Part shown: positions 16,172 to 25,282 of the stretch, piece after piece
Position numbering within the stretch: position 1 is the first letter of the stretch
How the letters are laid out: each line of letters opens with the position of its first letter
Virus record (IMG/VR): IMGVR_UViG_3300035180_000411
Span: 1-58,106 of that record
Source: a virus
Length of the DNA: 58,106 nt
Strand: one strand, 5' to 3'
Translations under genes and position numbers: made by a program
Notes under the pieces: model-generated
Databases searched by the model: none
What the model was told of the DNA's origin: nothing
Seen by the model: only the letters and a program-made list of their open reading frames with translations

Positions 16172-16378
16172 ATGGCACTGCTCCGACACAAACCCACAGG
16201 CGATCTCTACGTAAGTACCACCGCTTTGTTGGCACGCGGTGATATGGAAGTTGTTGCAGACGAAGTTACTGCAGACGAAGTTACTGCAGAAGAAGTTGTT
16301 GCAGACGAAGTTACTGCAGAAGAAGTTGTTGCTGCTGAGGACGTTGACCTCGATGCCTTGCTTGATGCCCACGAATAA
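16172..16378 (+). CDS. small acidic repeat protein
   Basis: A 68-residue, strongly acidic protein. After an ordered start (MALLRHKPTGDLYVSTTALLARG) it contains six five-residue units of the type EV(V/T)A(D/E), encoded by the 15-bp tandem repeats at 16247-16336, and an acidic end (DVDLDALLDAHE). It ends in TAATG overlap with the gp4-like adaptor gene. Function unknown; the ordered N-terminus resembles short phage proteins that modify head completion. Confidence 0.7.
   Translation: MALLRHKPTGDLYVSTTALLARGDMEVVADEVTADEVTAEEVVADEVTAEEVVAAEDVDLDALLDAHE
16247..16336. repeat. six 15-bp tandem repeats, in frame
   Basis: Units are variants of gaagttNNtgcaga(c/a); alternate copies carry gtt or act at the variable codon. 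Unit length is a multiple of three, so copy number can change without frameshift. Confidence 0.92.
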
Positions 16379-17037
16379 TGCTCGGCGCTGACCTGCTCGA
16401 TACTATTCGCACCGACATGCTGCGCGACACTGCGCAGCCTTACCTATGGTCTGACGACCTGATCTACCGCTACCTCAATGAAGCCCAGGAGCGTTTCTGC
16501 CGCCGGACTTACGCACTGCTGGACGATGAATCTGATCTCACGACATTCGATACCGAAATTGGCGTGAGTAGCTACGGTTTAGACCCCAAGATTTTGATGG
16601 TAAACTCAGCGCGTATCGTTACAGAACCTAACGATTTGCTCAGCCGCACGCGCCAAGTAATACCCACCCACCTAGCCGATAGTACCGGCATTCCATTGCT
16701 GTTTACTCAGGACGAAGCCCAAGGGAAAATTAGGCTGTACCCCGTGCCGGATAAGGTCTACACGATTGTTACGCGCGTCTCGCGTCTTCCTCTGACCCAA
16801 ATATCCGACGCAGTAGCCCCCGAGATTCCGGAGCAGTATCATTTGGATTTAGCTGAGTTTGCGGTCTATCGCTGCTTGAATAACAACGACCCGGACGGTA
16901 GCAACGCCAACGCCGCCCAGAATTTCCTGAAAACGTGGTCTCAGCGTCTAATAGAAGCTAACCGCGAATATTACAGAATACGGCTAAACAATAACCCACT
17001 GGTTCGGCAGAGCTGGACGGGCAAACAACCGAGGTGA
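16378..17037 (+). CDS. head-tail adaptor, P22 gp4-like
   Basis: A 219-residue helical protein beginning with LLDTIRTDMLRDTAQPYLWSD and containing DDLIYRYLNEAQERFCRR, the typical N-terminal helices of P22 gp4-like and related podovirus head-completion proteins. GKIRLYPVPDKVYTIVTRVSRLP is the central beta hairpin. These proteins bind below the portal and seal the head after packaging, giving a platform for tail attachment. ATG 16378 overlaps the previous stop. Confidence 0.8.
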   Translation: MLGADLLDTIRTDMLRDTAQPYLWSDDLIYRYLNEAQERFCRRTYALLDDESDLTTFDTEIGVSSYGLDPKILMVNSARIVTEPNDLLSRTRQVIPTHLADSTGIPLLFTQDEAQGKIRLYPVPDKVYTIVTRVSRLPLTQISDAVAPEIPEQYHLDLAEFAVYRCLNNNDPDGSNANAAQNFLKTWSQRLIEANREYYRIRLNNNPLVRQSWTGKQPR

Positions 17038-17045
17038 GGTAGCAT

Positions 17046-18836
17046 ATGGGCGATTCATACATATACCCTGGACGCGCGCTGCGAGCAGGCGGCGGTATGT
17101 ATCCTATATCGGATTTATTTTCTGTAGAGGATACACCTAGACCGGAGGTGCAACCTGCGCCGCAGGCACAGTCTCCTCGCCCTGCTGTAGGAGGTGCATC
17201 AGGTACGTGGGATGCCCCTACTGTAGGAGGTACATCTGGTATAAGAAACACTCCTGCGCAACCAAGCCCATCGGCGGTACCAACTACACAGCCTTTTAGC
17301 GCGCCTAACGCGGATCGTTATCGTGACATTGCGGACAATCCAAATGGGGGCAATGCCACCAACGCACAATGGAACCAGGCCGCTGCCGACTGGAAAAATG
17401 TACTGCCGGGTCAATCTATCAATGACTATCGCCAAGGCAACCCCGGCGCGATACAGAATCTAAACGTCAGCCCCGCTTCGGGCAACTATAACCCGGACAA
17501 CGTTCGCGCTCAGCGCGACCAGGATGCCTATTGGGGGGCGCAGCGTATGCTGGCTAATGCGCAGTCCCCGTATGAAAGAAATATGGCGCTGACCGCGCTT
17601 AACAACCTGCGAGCTAATGATGTAGCGCTGCGGGGGCAGGACGTTACCCAGTACGGGTACAATCAATCTCGCGGAACGGAGCAGGATCGTATCGCGGGGT
17701 TGCAACGTCTCCAAGATACTAACCCAGCGCTGCCGGCTAATGCGTACGATGCCCTCGCACGTGGGGCATTAAATACGGCTCAAGCGCAAGGTCTTGACCT
17801 GTCGAACCAATATACTCAGTCTCTGAATGCGCTGAAACAGCGCATTATGAGCGATACGAACCCTAAAACACGCGAGGAGGGGCTGGCGCACCTTCAGCAA
17901 CTGATATACGCAAGCATGCCGCCGGTCCCGCTCAAACAGTTCTCGAATGGGGCACAGGAGAGTGACATCTTAGTCCCCGCAGCCGCTGCCCTTAATGCTC
18001 CATACCAGCGCGCCCCAAGCAGTACCCCCCCTACGAGCCGCGAGCAAATGCTGCGAGACCCGGTATTTCTCAGCAAAACACCTGAACAGCAAAAAATACT
18101 CTTGGACACTGTAAAATTCGCTGAAGGTGGCCCCATCGGTTACGCTCAAGGCGGTGCAATCCAGAACCCGGCGCAAGACCTAATGCAGCAGGTTCACCCA
18201 CTGGTTAGCGAGTACCGGCGCTATGCGGTTATGGCGCAGCAGATGGGGGCTACGCCGGTGTCGTTCGAAGACTTTGGCGCGTTGAGACAGGCAGCAGTTG
18301 CGCAACAAAACCAGCCGCAGAGCCCCTATGGTGGAGCGGTTGCACCGCAGAATCAGCCGCAGAGTTTCTCCGATGGAGGCGCTGTATGGAACGACCAGCC
18401 CGTTGACGGTTACGCCGACGGCGGCGGAGTAGCTGGTTGGCTACGTGAGAAGTTCATGCCGCAGACAACGGCGGCTATACGGGGCGATAACCTACAGCGG
18501 CAGATAGACCAGCAGACTGCCCCACAGCGCGTTGCGTATGTTCCGCCGAGCCAACCTACGGCGGAGGTGCATTCTTCTGATCCTGAAACAGAAGCATTGC
18601 TTCGCAAGTACAAAAACGTGGGCTACGCCAATGGCGGTGCGATCCCCGTAGGGGGGAACCAAGTGCTAGGTCCTGGAGACGGCAAATCTGACTCAATCCC
18701 TGCGGTAATTGACGGGCATCGTCCCGCTGCGCTGAGTACAGGCGAGTTCGTTATGCCCGTCGAAACTGTGCGTCACTTCGGCATGGACCGTTTGAGAAAA
18801 ATGGTGGAAGCCTCCCGTAAACCTCAAGGGAACTAA
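17046..18836 (+). CDS. Gly/Gln-rich virion protein with tape-measure-like C-terminal motif
   Basis: A 596-residue, low-complexity, Pro/Gln/Gly-rich protein. It has repeated FSDGGAVW / YADGGGVAGW / YANGGAIP patches and, at about residues 540-575, GPGDGKSDSIPAVIDGH followed by LSTGEFVMPVETVRHFG. That last motif is seen at the C-terminus of many phage virion and tape-measure-like proteins. It is encoded immediately before the 2137-residue protein and probably accompanies it in the head or tail channel. Confidence 0.62.
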   Translation: MGDSYIYPGRALRAGGGMYPISDLFSVEDTPRPEVQPAPQAQSPRPAVGGASGTWDAPTVGGTSGIRNTPAQPSPSAVPTTQPFSAPNADRYRDIADNPNGGNATNAQWNQAAADWKNVLPGQSINDYRQGNPGAIQNLNVSPASGNYNPDNVRAQRDQDAYWGAQRMLANAQSPYERNMALTALNNLRANDVALRGQDVTQYGYNQSRGTEQDRIAGLQRLQDTNPALPANAYDALARGALNTAQAQGLDLSNQYTQSLNALKQRIMSDTNPKTREEGLAHLQQLIYASMPPVPLKQFSNGAQESDILVPAAAALNAPYQRAPSSTPPTSREQMLRDPVFLSKTPEQQKILLDTVKFAEGGPIGYAQGGAIQNPAQDLMQQVHPLVSEYRRYAVMAQQMGATPVSFEDFGALRQAAVAQQNQPQSPYGGAVAPQNQPQSFSDGGAVWNDQPVDGYADGGGVAGWLREKFMPQTTAAIRGDNLQRQIDQQTAPQRVAYVPPSQPTAEVHSSDPETEALLRKYKNVGYANGGAIPVGGNQVLGPGDGKSDSIPAVIDGHRPAALSTGEFVMPVETVRHFGMDRLRKMVEASRKPQGN

Positions 18837-18839
18837 GAT

Positions 18840-21800
18840 ATGGGTGACTGGACGGATGCGTACCTTAAGCCTGCGGCCACTAATGACGCGCCTGCCGGAG
18901 ACTGGACGGATGCGTATCTTAAGCCTGCGGCTACCAAGGTAGGTGCGTTATCCGACATCGCGCAGGCAGTTCCCGCTGAAGGTCGGCGCCTTGGAAGGTC
19001 AGTTCTAAATTTAGGCGCATCGCTGGGCGGCGCGCTCGGTCTGGTGAGCGACGATACCGCTGCGGGTATCGTTCACGACAACATGAAGGCTAATGAGGCG
19101 GACAACTACCAGGCGAGAACCACAGCAGGCAAGGTCGCTCAGGGGCTAACTCACATGGCCCCGGCTATTGCGCTGGGTATTGCCAACCCCATAGCGGGTC
19201 TAGGTGCTTTTGCCGCACAGGGTGCGTGGGATGCTGGAACCGGCGCCATCGACCAAGGTGACAGCTTGCGTAATGCCCAGATCAAGGCTGTCGGGCAAGG
19301 TGCGCTAAACTCAGCACTGGGTGAAGTCGTAGGTGGTAGCGGAAACGCGGTTCTGTCCAAGCTCCCATATGTCGGTAATGTATTTGCTCCGGCTGCAGCG
19401 GATACGGCTGGCGCGATAGGTAAGCGGATGGTTCAGGGCGCCGGGACTATGGCGGCTTTCAAACCCGCTGGTACAGCCATTGACTACGCGGCAGACATGG
19501 CTACTGGCGAGAATAACGGCCAGCAACGTGACTGGTTTCCTAATGTGGCTGACCTGGCTACAGGTGCCTTGATGGGCGTGCCGCACGCTGCGATGGAGTA
19601 CCGTGCCCGTAATAACGTACCTACCGGCGTGACACCGCTGGCGGACGGCTCATCGATCATGACGCATGAAAACGGTTCGCTGTTTTCATCCCCTACAGCG
19701 TCTGACGCATTTATCAAGGTTAACGGGCTGAGTGCCGCGGAGTCTGTCCCCGTCACCGAAAGGATGTTCGACCCCGAAGCCAAAACCGATAAGATAGTCG
19801 GCTACGGTGTACGGGTTGAAGCTACTCCAGCCATCCCCACGCCGGTGCCACCGGAAACCATCGTTCCACCAGAGTTGCAGCCGAAGGACTTGGTTGCTGG
19901 TACTGATACACAGAATCCCGAGCCGACGCCATCTGAGCCTATCGTTCCGCCGGAGGCGCGACCCGTGAGTGCTAACGTACCCGGCACCCCTGGGTTCGAC
20001 ATGGCTCGTTACATGGCCGACATAATACATGGTGAACGTACCCAAGCCCCCGCGCAGCCTGTAGTATCAGATATTCCGCCGGAGCTACAGCCGAAAGACT
20101 TGGTTGCGCCAAAGGTGTCCACAGCAGAGAAGACAGAACCCGCCACGGTTCAACCGGAATCACCCGCACCAGGCGAGGTCATCGCATCACCCGCAGCACA
20201 GCCGGTTGCTGCTGCGGAATCACCTGCGCCCGCTATCTCCCCGCTGTTCGAAGATATGGGCATCAAACCGAACAAGAAGAACGCTGACATCGTAGCCCGC
20301 GCCGATGCGCTACGGGCGAGTAACCCGGAGGTAGACCTTACCGACGTAGGCGTAGCATTGGCGAAGTACAAGTATGGTGCGGCGGAAAAAGCGTTGCGCG
20401 AACTGGAGGAACAAACCGCAGAGGAAGCACCTGTAGAAGCACCCGCAGAAGCACCCGCAGAAGCACCCGCAGAAGCACCCGCAGAAGCACCTGTAGAAGC
20501 ACCGGCAGAAGCACCTTCACCTAAAGACATGGTAGAACAACCTACAGTGAATCCGCCATCTGCGATCGACCAGGCTAGTCAAACCGGCGACCTTGACGCA
20601 TATACAGGAAGACAGGTGAAGGTAGGCAAAGAGCTGATCACTATTCCAAAACTTCCTCCAGTGCAGCAGAAAGTATTTAACTTACTCGACCGGGCTAGTC
20701 AAACCGGCGACCTTGACGCATATATGGGAAGCTACGAGAAGGTAGGCAAAGAACTGAACTTGGCTCGTGGTTCTGTCCTAAAGGCCATGCAAGGAATGCG
20801 GAAGGCTATCAGCAAGGCGTCGGGTATGGATGTCCCGCAATATCTGGATACGCTTAATAAAGCCAATCGTAGCGTTGAGAAGACCGATGAGGAGCTCTTC
20901 GGACAAAGCCCGGATAAGCAGCGCTCGGTCGTAGATACATCAGAACTGTATGGTGGCTCTGACGCTGGTCATGACGATAAATCCATAGGTATCATTAACA
21001 GCGCAGGTGGTTCGCGGGGCAAGACGAGTGGCTCCTTGGATATGAAAGCGGCGCAACAAGTACGCCGTGCCGTAGAAGCCTACCCGCCGGAAGCACGTGA
21101 AGCGCTGCAGAATAGACTGTCTGATCTGGGCGAAGACTATAAAGATTTTAGCAATGAGGAACGCCTGCATTTGCTGGGGGCTTCGAGTGACCACGACATT
21201 ACGCATGATGACATAGATGAAGCACGCCACCTTAGTCGGGGCACGCGCGGGGAAGACACAGACGATGGTACGTACCAATCCGCGACCGAAGCCGCTGCGG
21301 AAGACCAGGCAACGTTGAAACGAGAAGCCGCTGCGAAGGCTGAACACGCGGAAATGCTACGTGAAGTAGCTGATGACTATAATGAGAGCCTGCAGGAAGG
21401 GGATGTTCCATTCGAGCAACTACCACGGCGCCTGCAAGACCTTTACATTGATGCATTTGAGGATCACCGTAACGGCGACCTCACTGCGCAGGAGTTCATG
21501 CGCAAGTTTTCGGAGATAGCAGATGAAGCCAAATACCAAGCAACTGTTGAAAGAGGAAGCCTGGGCCAAGTTCAAGCAGGAGTTCCAGACAGCGGTACGG
21601 AAAATGGGCAAAAACAGCCAACCGGCGTCGCCGAACAGCCTGCCGCCGGGCGAGGAAGTGAAACAAAATACGCCGGCGAGGCGGTAGCCCCCACCGGCCA
21701 GCGTGCCGCTGAGATGGAGAGTAACCTGCGCAGCGCGTTCTCCAGCCCGTATTTCTTCGACCGCGCAGTGGGTATCGCGCAGGATGTGTCGAGCTTGCCG

Positions 21801-24800
21801 GAAGGTGCGCGTCGGGACGTAATGAAAGCCCAGTCGTCCGGCGGCAAAGTGAAAGGATTCTATGACCCCAAGACCAACAAAGTTTGGCTGATCGCCGATA
21901 ATATACCGAAGGGCGCTGAACTGTCCACGTTACTGCACGAAGTCGGCGTGCATATGGGTATGAAGAATTTACTCGGCGATAGAAACTACGCCCGTCTGGT
22001 GGAGCAGGTTAAGCAGTTTGCAGAGCGAGACGACGGGGGCTTGGAATCAGAACTGGCAAAAACTGCCTTGCGCCGGGTTCTGGCTGCGGAAAAATACCTG
22101 GGCAAAGAATATGGGGACAAAAGTTTCGACAGCGAACTGCTGGCGTACTTTACGGAAGAAGCCGTGCGTAGAGGGATCAACCCTACGGCGCTGGATAATT
22201 CTAGCGAGATAGGCAAGTTCTTTGCGACAGTTATGCGCGCAATCAATACAGCGCTACTCAAGCTAGGGATTAAACCAGAAAGCCTTACCGCTAAAAACGT
22301 AGTTGACCTGGCCTACGGCGCAGCGCACAAGGAGTTGAACGCTCCCCGTGAATCTGCTGAACCCATCGAACGGCGCTTCTCCATCGCTGCCGATAAGGAA
22401 GACGATGAAATAATCAAGGCCAACATCGCCAAGGCGCCAGTGGGGCTGCGCAAGAATCTCAACGTCATCATGGATAACGTCAAGTACACGGGTAAATCGT
22501 CGCTACTTGCATCGGGGTTCCTGCATGATGTCGTCCGGGTCGCCAAGAAGTCGCTGCCATCATCGGTAGAGTATTTCAAGAATGTGGAAGAGGGGGCTGC
22601 AACCAAGACTGCCGGAGACAAGGTGATCAACCAGGTTGCGCAAATGTATAACAGGTTGAAAATCCGCGACCGCGAAGTCGTCAATAATTTCCTTAAGGAA
22701 GGGACAATCTCTCAGAAATGGGGCTACCAACCGAGCTGGAAAACGGAGAATGTAGTAGACCGTGCGGCAAAGCGCGAATTTGATGCACTTCCACCCGAAG
22801 CCCAAGCCGTTGTCCAAGTGGTATTTCAACACGGGCACGATACCCTAACGGCGCTACGTGAAAGGTTTAATCAGGAAATACACTCGCAGGCATCGGGCGC
22901 TATAGAAGAAATAGAGCGTGCCGGCGGCGAAGATACAGACGCGCGTATACAGGAGGTAATTAAAGCTCGGGATGCAGCGCTTGAAAAAGTCGCTAAAGAT
23001 TTTCCAGAGCTAGCTGGCCCCTATGCCCCCCTTATGCGCTTCGGCGATTTTATGGTGGTAGCTACCTCAAAAGAATACCGCGAAGCCAGGGACGGCTCCC
23101 CTGAAAAAGAAGCCATGAAATCTGACCCGAATCATCGCCAAGTAATAGGGGCAGACAGCATCGGCGAAGCAAACCAGCTCGCAAAGGAAGTGCAGGAGGC
23201 GTATCCGCACATGCGCGCCGAAGCCTTCGAAAAGGAATACTACGCCAAGGCGCTACAAGAAGCTCCGTTCGCCACCATTGAGCGTATGAAGGAAATGGCC
23301 AAGGGGAATCTGGGGGATGACGCCAGCCCTGAGACGGTTAAGGCTATAGACGACTCGCTTACTCAGCTATATATCTCGTCACTGGCGGACACCAGTGCCA
23401 TGCACTCACGCACAAGGCGTACAAATACTGCTGGCGCAAGTGACGATATGATGCGGGCGTTTATCAGCAGGGGCCACTCCAATGCTCACCTGCTGGCTCT
23501 GCTGGATCATAACGCTGAAATTCAGCGGGCCATCACCAAGATGCGCAATGAGGCACACTCTGGAGTGGACTCTGAGGGAAACCAACTGCCCGGCACTAAG
23601 AGCGAGCGCAGACAGTACCTGAACGAGTTGCTAAAGCGGCGCGCGCTATCGTCGATATATTCAGCTAGTCCGTGGACCCACAAGTTTATGCAGCTTACCG
23701 CAACGTGGAAGGTACTAACTTCCCCAGCGTTTTACTTGCAGACTTCCACTGAACCGTTCATGGTAATGCGTCCGGTACTCGCTGGTAAGTTTGGCAATGC
23801 TAAATCGTTCACGACGATGCTTAAAGCATTCAAGGATGCTGCTGCGTTTGTTGCATCGCACCGCCCGGATGAGGCGGTAGATGTTTCCCGCTGGACCAAG
23901 TCCTCGGGCCGCGGCGCACGTAATGGGGATATGCTAAAGGCGCTGGACCGTAGGGGGCGCATCGACCTTGGCCAATTGTCTGATTTTGGCAATACCGACA
24001 TTACACACGGAAACCCTGTAAGCGCTGCGTTCAACCTTGTGATGTCCAAAATCAATCGCGTCGCTACCTCGATGGAAGCGTCTAACCGTATTACATCGGC
24101 GAACGCAGCATATACATTGGCTTATGAGCATGCATTAGACAACCTCAAAATGGCGCCAAAGGCTGCGCACGACTACGCAGTCGATTACGCGGACCAGACC
24201 GTACTCGACACGCATGGTAGCTACGACGCCTTTAACGCCCCGCGAATCATGATGCAGGCGAACTCCCCCGGACTCCCTGTAGCGCTGCTTGCGCAATTCC
24301 GCAAGTTTCAAGTGATGGAAATGTCGCTGTTCTCGCGGTTGGCGTATAACTCATTTAAGCACGCAGACCCGGCTGAGAAACTTATCGCTCGGAAGTCCTT
24401 GGCATATATGCTCGGCCAGCAAGCGGTGATAACGGGCGCTCTTGGGCTACCAGGCTATGGGGTAATTTCGACGTTGCTAAACTATATTTTCGGGGACGAA
24501 AAAACTCCAGTAGACGCCGACCTCGCTCTGCGCCGGGCAATAGGCGACAAGGACTTGGCTCACCTGATTATGAATGGAGTGCCTGGACTGCTCGGTATGC
24601 CTGTCACTACCAAGTTGGGCATGGGCGGAATGTTCAGTGTAGTACCTTTCGATAGTGTCGATCTCAAGAATAAAGCAGGATTGGGGGAGACTGTGCTGGC
24701 GATGAGCGGCCCCTTTTTAGGGGGGATGTTGCCGGATGGCGTGAACGCGGTAAACAAACTGCGTCAGGGAGAGTATTACAAAGCTACCGAGATGCTGATG

Positions 24801-25253
24801 CCCTCGTTAGTACGTAACGGCATGAAGTCCTATCGTCAGGCGACGGAAGGCGTAACCAATTCTAAGGGTGATATCCTTTTACGGCCAGACGAACTTTCGG
24901 AAGCGGATACTATGCTGCAGGCGCTTGGATTCAGTTCCACGCACCTTAACGACCGAACATTTACCCAGAACGTCGTCATGGAGTACGAGGAATATTACAA
25001 AGACCGCATGGACCGCGTTACACATAAGTACGCCAAGGCATTCAGAGAGGGGGACACTGAGGGTATGCGGGACGCACGGGATCAGTTTATGGAGTACCAG
25101 AAGGCCCAACGTGAAGCCGGGTTACTGCCTACACCAATTAGCTCAATGTACAGAGCACCTTCGGAACAGATCAAGCGTCAAGCAAAGACCATTGGCGGTG
25201 TACAGTGGGACAAGCACAATCTCAGAGTAGTGAAGGAACTGTCAGGGGAATAG
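18840..25253 (+). CDS. giant virion protein with zinc-metallopeptidase motif
   Basis: A 2137-residue protein, the largest here. It opens with a duplicated GDWTDAYLKPAAT unit, then an Ala/Gly-rich, membrane-active-looking region (about 90-220), a Pro-rich disordered part with AEAP repeats (about 529-560), duplicated SQTGDLDAY segments with a helix-turn-helix-like stretch (EKVGKELNLARGSVLKAMQG, about 640-660), and a HExxH site at H1033-E1034-H1037 (LLHEVGVHMG) with a possible third ligand E1099. The C-terminal half is long and helical. Such multidomain proteins are packaged and ejected with the DNA; the peptidase may act on the envelope or on host proteins. Roles are inferred. Confidence 0.72.
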   Translation: MGDWTDAYLKPAATNDAPAGDWTDAYLKPAATKVGALSDIAQAVPAEGRRLGRSVLNLGASLGGALGLVSDDTAAGIVHDNMKANEADNYQARTTAGKVAQGLTHMAPAIALGIANPIAGLGAFAAQGAWDAGTGAIDQGDSLRNAQIKAVGQGALNSALGEVVGGSGNAVLSKLPYVGNVFAPAAADTAGAIGKRMVQGAGTMAAFKPAGTAIDYAADMATGENNGQQRDWFPNVADLATGALMGVPHAAMEYRARNNVPTGVTPLADGSSIMTHENGSLFSSPTASDAFIKVNGLSAAESVPVTERMFDPEAKTDKIVGYGVRVEATPAIPTPVPPETIVPPELQPKDLVAGTDTQNPEPTPSEPIVPPEARPVSANVPGTPGFDMARYMADIIHGERTQAPAQPVVSDIPPELQPKDLVAPKVSTAEKTEPATVQPESPAPGEVIASPAAQPVAAAESPAPAISPLFEDMGIKPNKKNADIVARADALRASNPEVDLTDVGVALAKYKYGAAEKALRELEEQTAEEAPVEAPAEAPAEAPAEAPAEAPVEAPAEAPSPKDMVEQPTVNPPSAIDQASQTGDLDAYTGRQVKVGKELITIPKLPPVQQKVFNLLDRASQTGDLDAYMGSYEKVGKELNLARGSVLKAMQGMRKAISKASGMDVPQYLDTLNKANRSVEKTDEELFGQSPDKQRSVVDTSELYGGSDAGHDDKSIGIINSAGGSRGKTSGSLDMKAAQQVRRAVEAYPPEAREALQNRLSDLGEDYKDFSNEERLHLLGASSDHDITHDDIDEARHLSRGTRGEDTDDGTYQSATEAAAEDQATLKREAAAKAEHAEMLREVADDYNESLQEGDVPFEQLPRRLQDLYIDAFEDHRNGDLTAQEFMRKFSEIADEAKYQATVERGSLGQVQAGVPDSGTENGQKQPTGVAEQPAAGRGSETKYAGEAVAPTGQRAAEMESNLRSAFSSPYFFDRAVGIAQDVSSLPEGARRDVMKAQSSGGKVKGFYDPKTNKVWLIADNIPKGAELSTLLHEVGVHMGMKNLLGDRNYARLVEQVKQFAERDDGGLESELAKTALRRVLAAEKYLGKEYGDKSFDSELLAYFTEEAVRRGINPTALDNSSEIGKFFATVMRAINTALLKLGIKPESLTAKNVVDLAYGAAHKELNAPRESAEPIERRFSIAADKEDDEIIKANIAKAPVGLRKNLNVIMDNVKYTGKSSLLASGFLHDVVRVAKKSLPSSVEYFKNVEEGAATKTAGDKVINQVAQMYNRLKIRDREVVNNFLKEGTISQKWGYQPSWKTENVVDRAAKREFDALPPEAQAVVQVVFQHGHDTLTALRERFNQEIHSQASGAIEEIERAGGEDTDARIQEVIKARDAALEKVAKDFPELAGPYAPLMRFGDFMVVATSKEYREARDGSPEKEAMKSDPNHRQVIGADSIGEANQLAKEVQEAYPHMRAEAFEKEYYAKALQEAPFATIERMKEMAKGNLGDDASPETVKAIDDSLTQLYISSLADTSAMHSRTRRTNTAGASDDMMRAFISRGHSNAHLLALLDHNAEIQRAITKMRNEAHSGVDSEGNQLPGTKSERRQYLNELLKRRALSSIYSASPWTHKFMQLTATWKVLTSPAFYLQTSTEPFMVMRPVLAGKFGNAKSFTTMLKAFKDAAAFVASHRPDEAVDVSRWTKSSGRGARNGDMLKALDRRGRIDLGQLSDFGNTDITHGNPVSAAFNLVMSKINRVATSMEASNRITSANAAYTLAYEHALDNLKMAPKAAHDYAVDYADQTVLDTHGSYDAFNAPRIMMQANSPGLPVALLAQFRKFQVMEMSLFSRLAYNSFKHADPAEKLIARKSLAYMLGQQAVITGALGLPGYGVISTLLNYIFGDEKTPVDADLALRRAIGDKDLAHLIMNGVPGLLGMPVTTKLGMGGMFSVVPFDSVDLKNKAGLGETVLAMSGPFLGGMLPDGVNAVNKLRQGEYYKATEMLMPSLVRNGMKSYRQATEGVTNSKGDILLRPDELSEADTMLQALGFSSTHLNDRTFTQNVVMEYEEYYKDRMDRVTHKYAKAFREGDTEGMRDARDQFMEYQKAQREAGLLPTPISSMYRAPSEQIKRQAKTIGGVQWDKHNLRVVKELSGE
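20424..20516. repeat. 12-bp tandem repeats encoding AEAP
   Basis: About seven and a half units of gaagcaccNgYa inside the giant virion gene, encoding (A/V)EAP. In-frame, low-complexity linker likely to vary in copy number. Confidence 0.9.
20573..20724. repeat. 32-bp direct repeats (20573-20604 and 20693-20724)
   Basis: Two identical 32-base copies encode ASQTGDLDAY and lie 120 bases apart; similarity continues into the downstream VGKEL segment. This is an internal duplication of about 40 codons within the giant virion gene. Confidence 0.9.
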
Positions 25254-25275
25254 GAGGCGGAATTGCGCCGCCTCC
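25253..25275. terminator. stem-loop at the convergent gene junction
   Basis: GGAGGCGG (25253-25260) pairs perfectly with CCGCCTCC (25268-25275) around a 7-base loop. It starts within the last stop codon of the rightward genes and lies just beyond the stop of the leftward primase gene (25283), so it could end or protect transcripts from both sides. No U-tract is present on either strand. Confidence 0.6.
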
Positions 25276-25282
25276 GGCCCGG

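Noticed and set aside
16247-16336. CRISPR-like array
   Set aside because: Units are contiguous 15-mers without spacers and lie within a coding frame.
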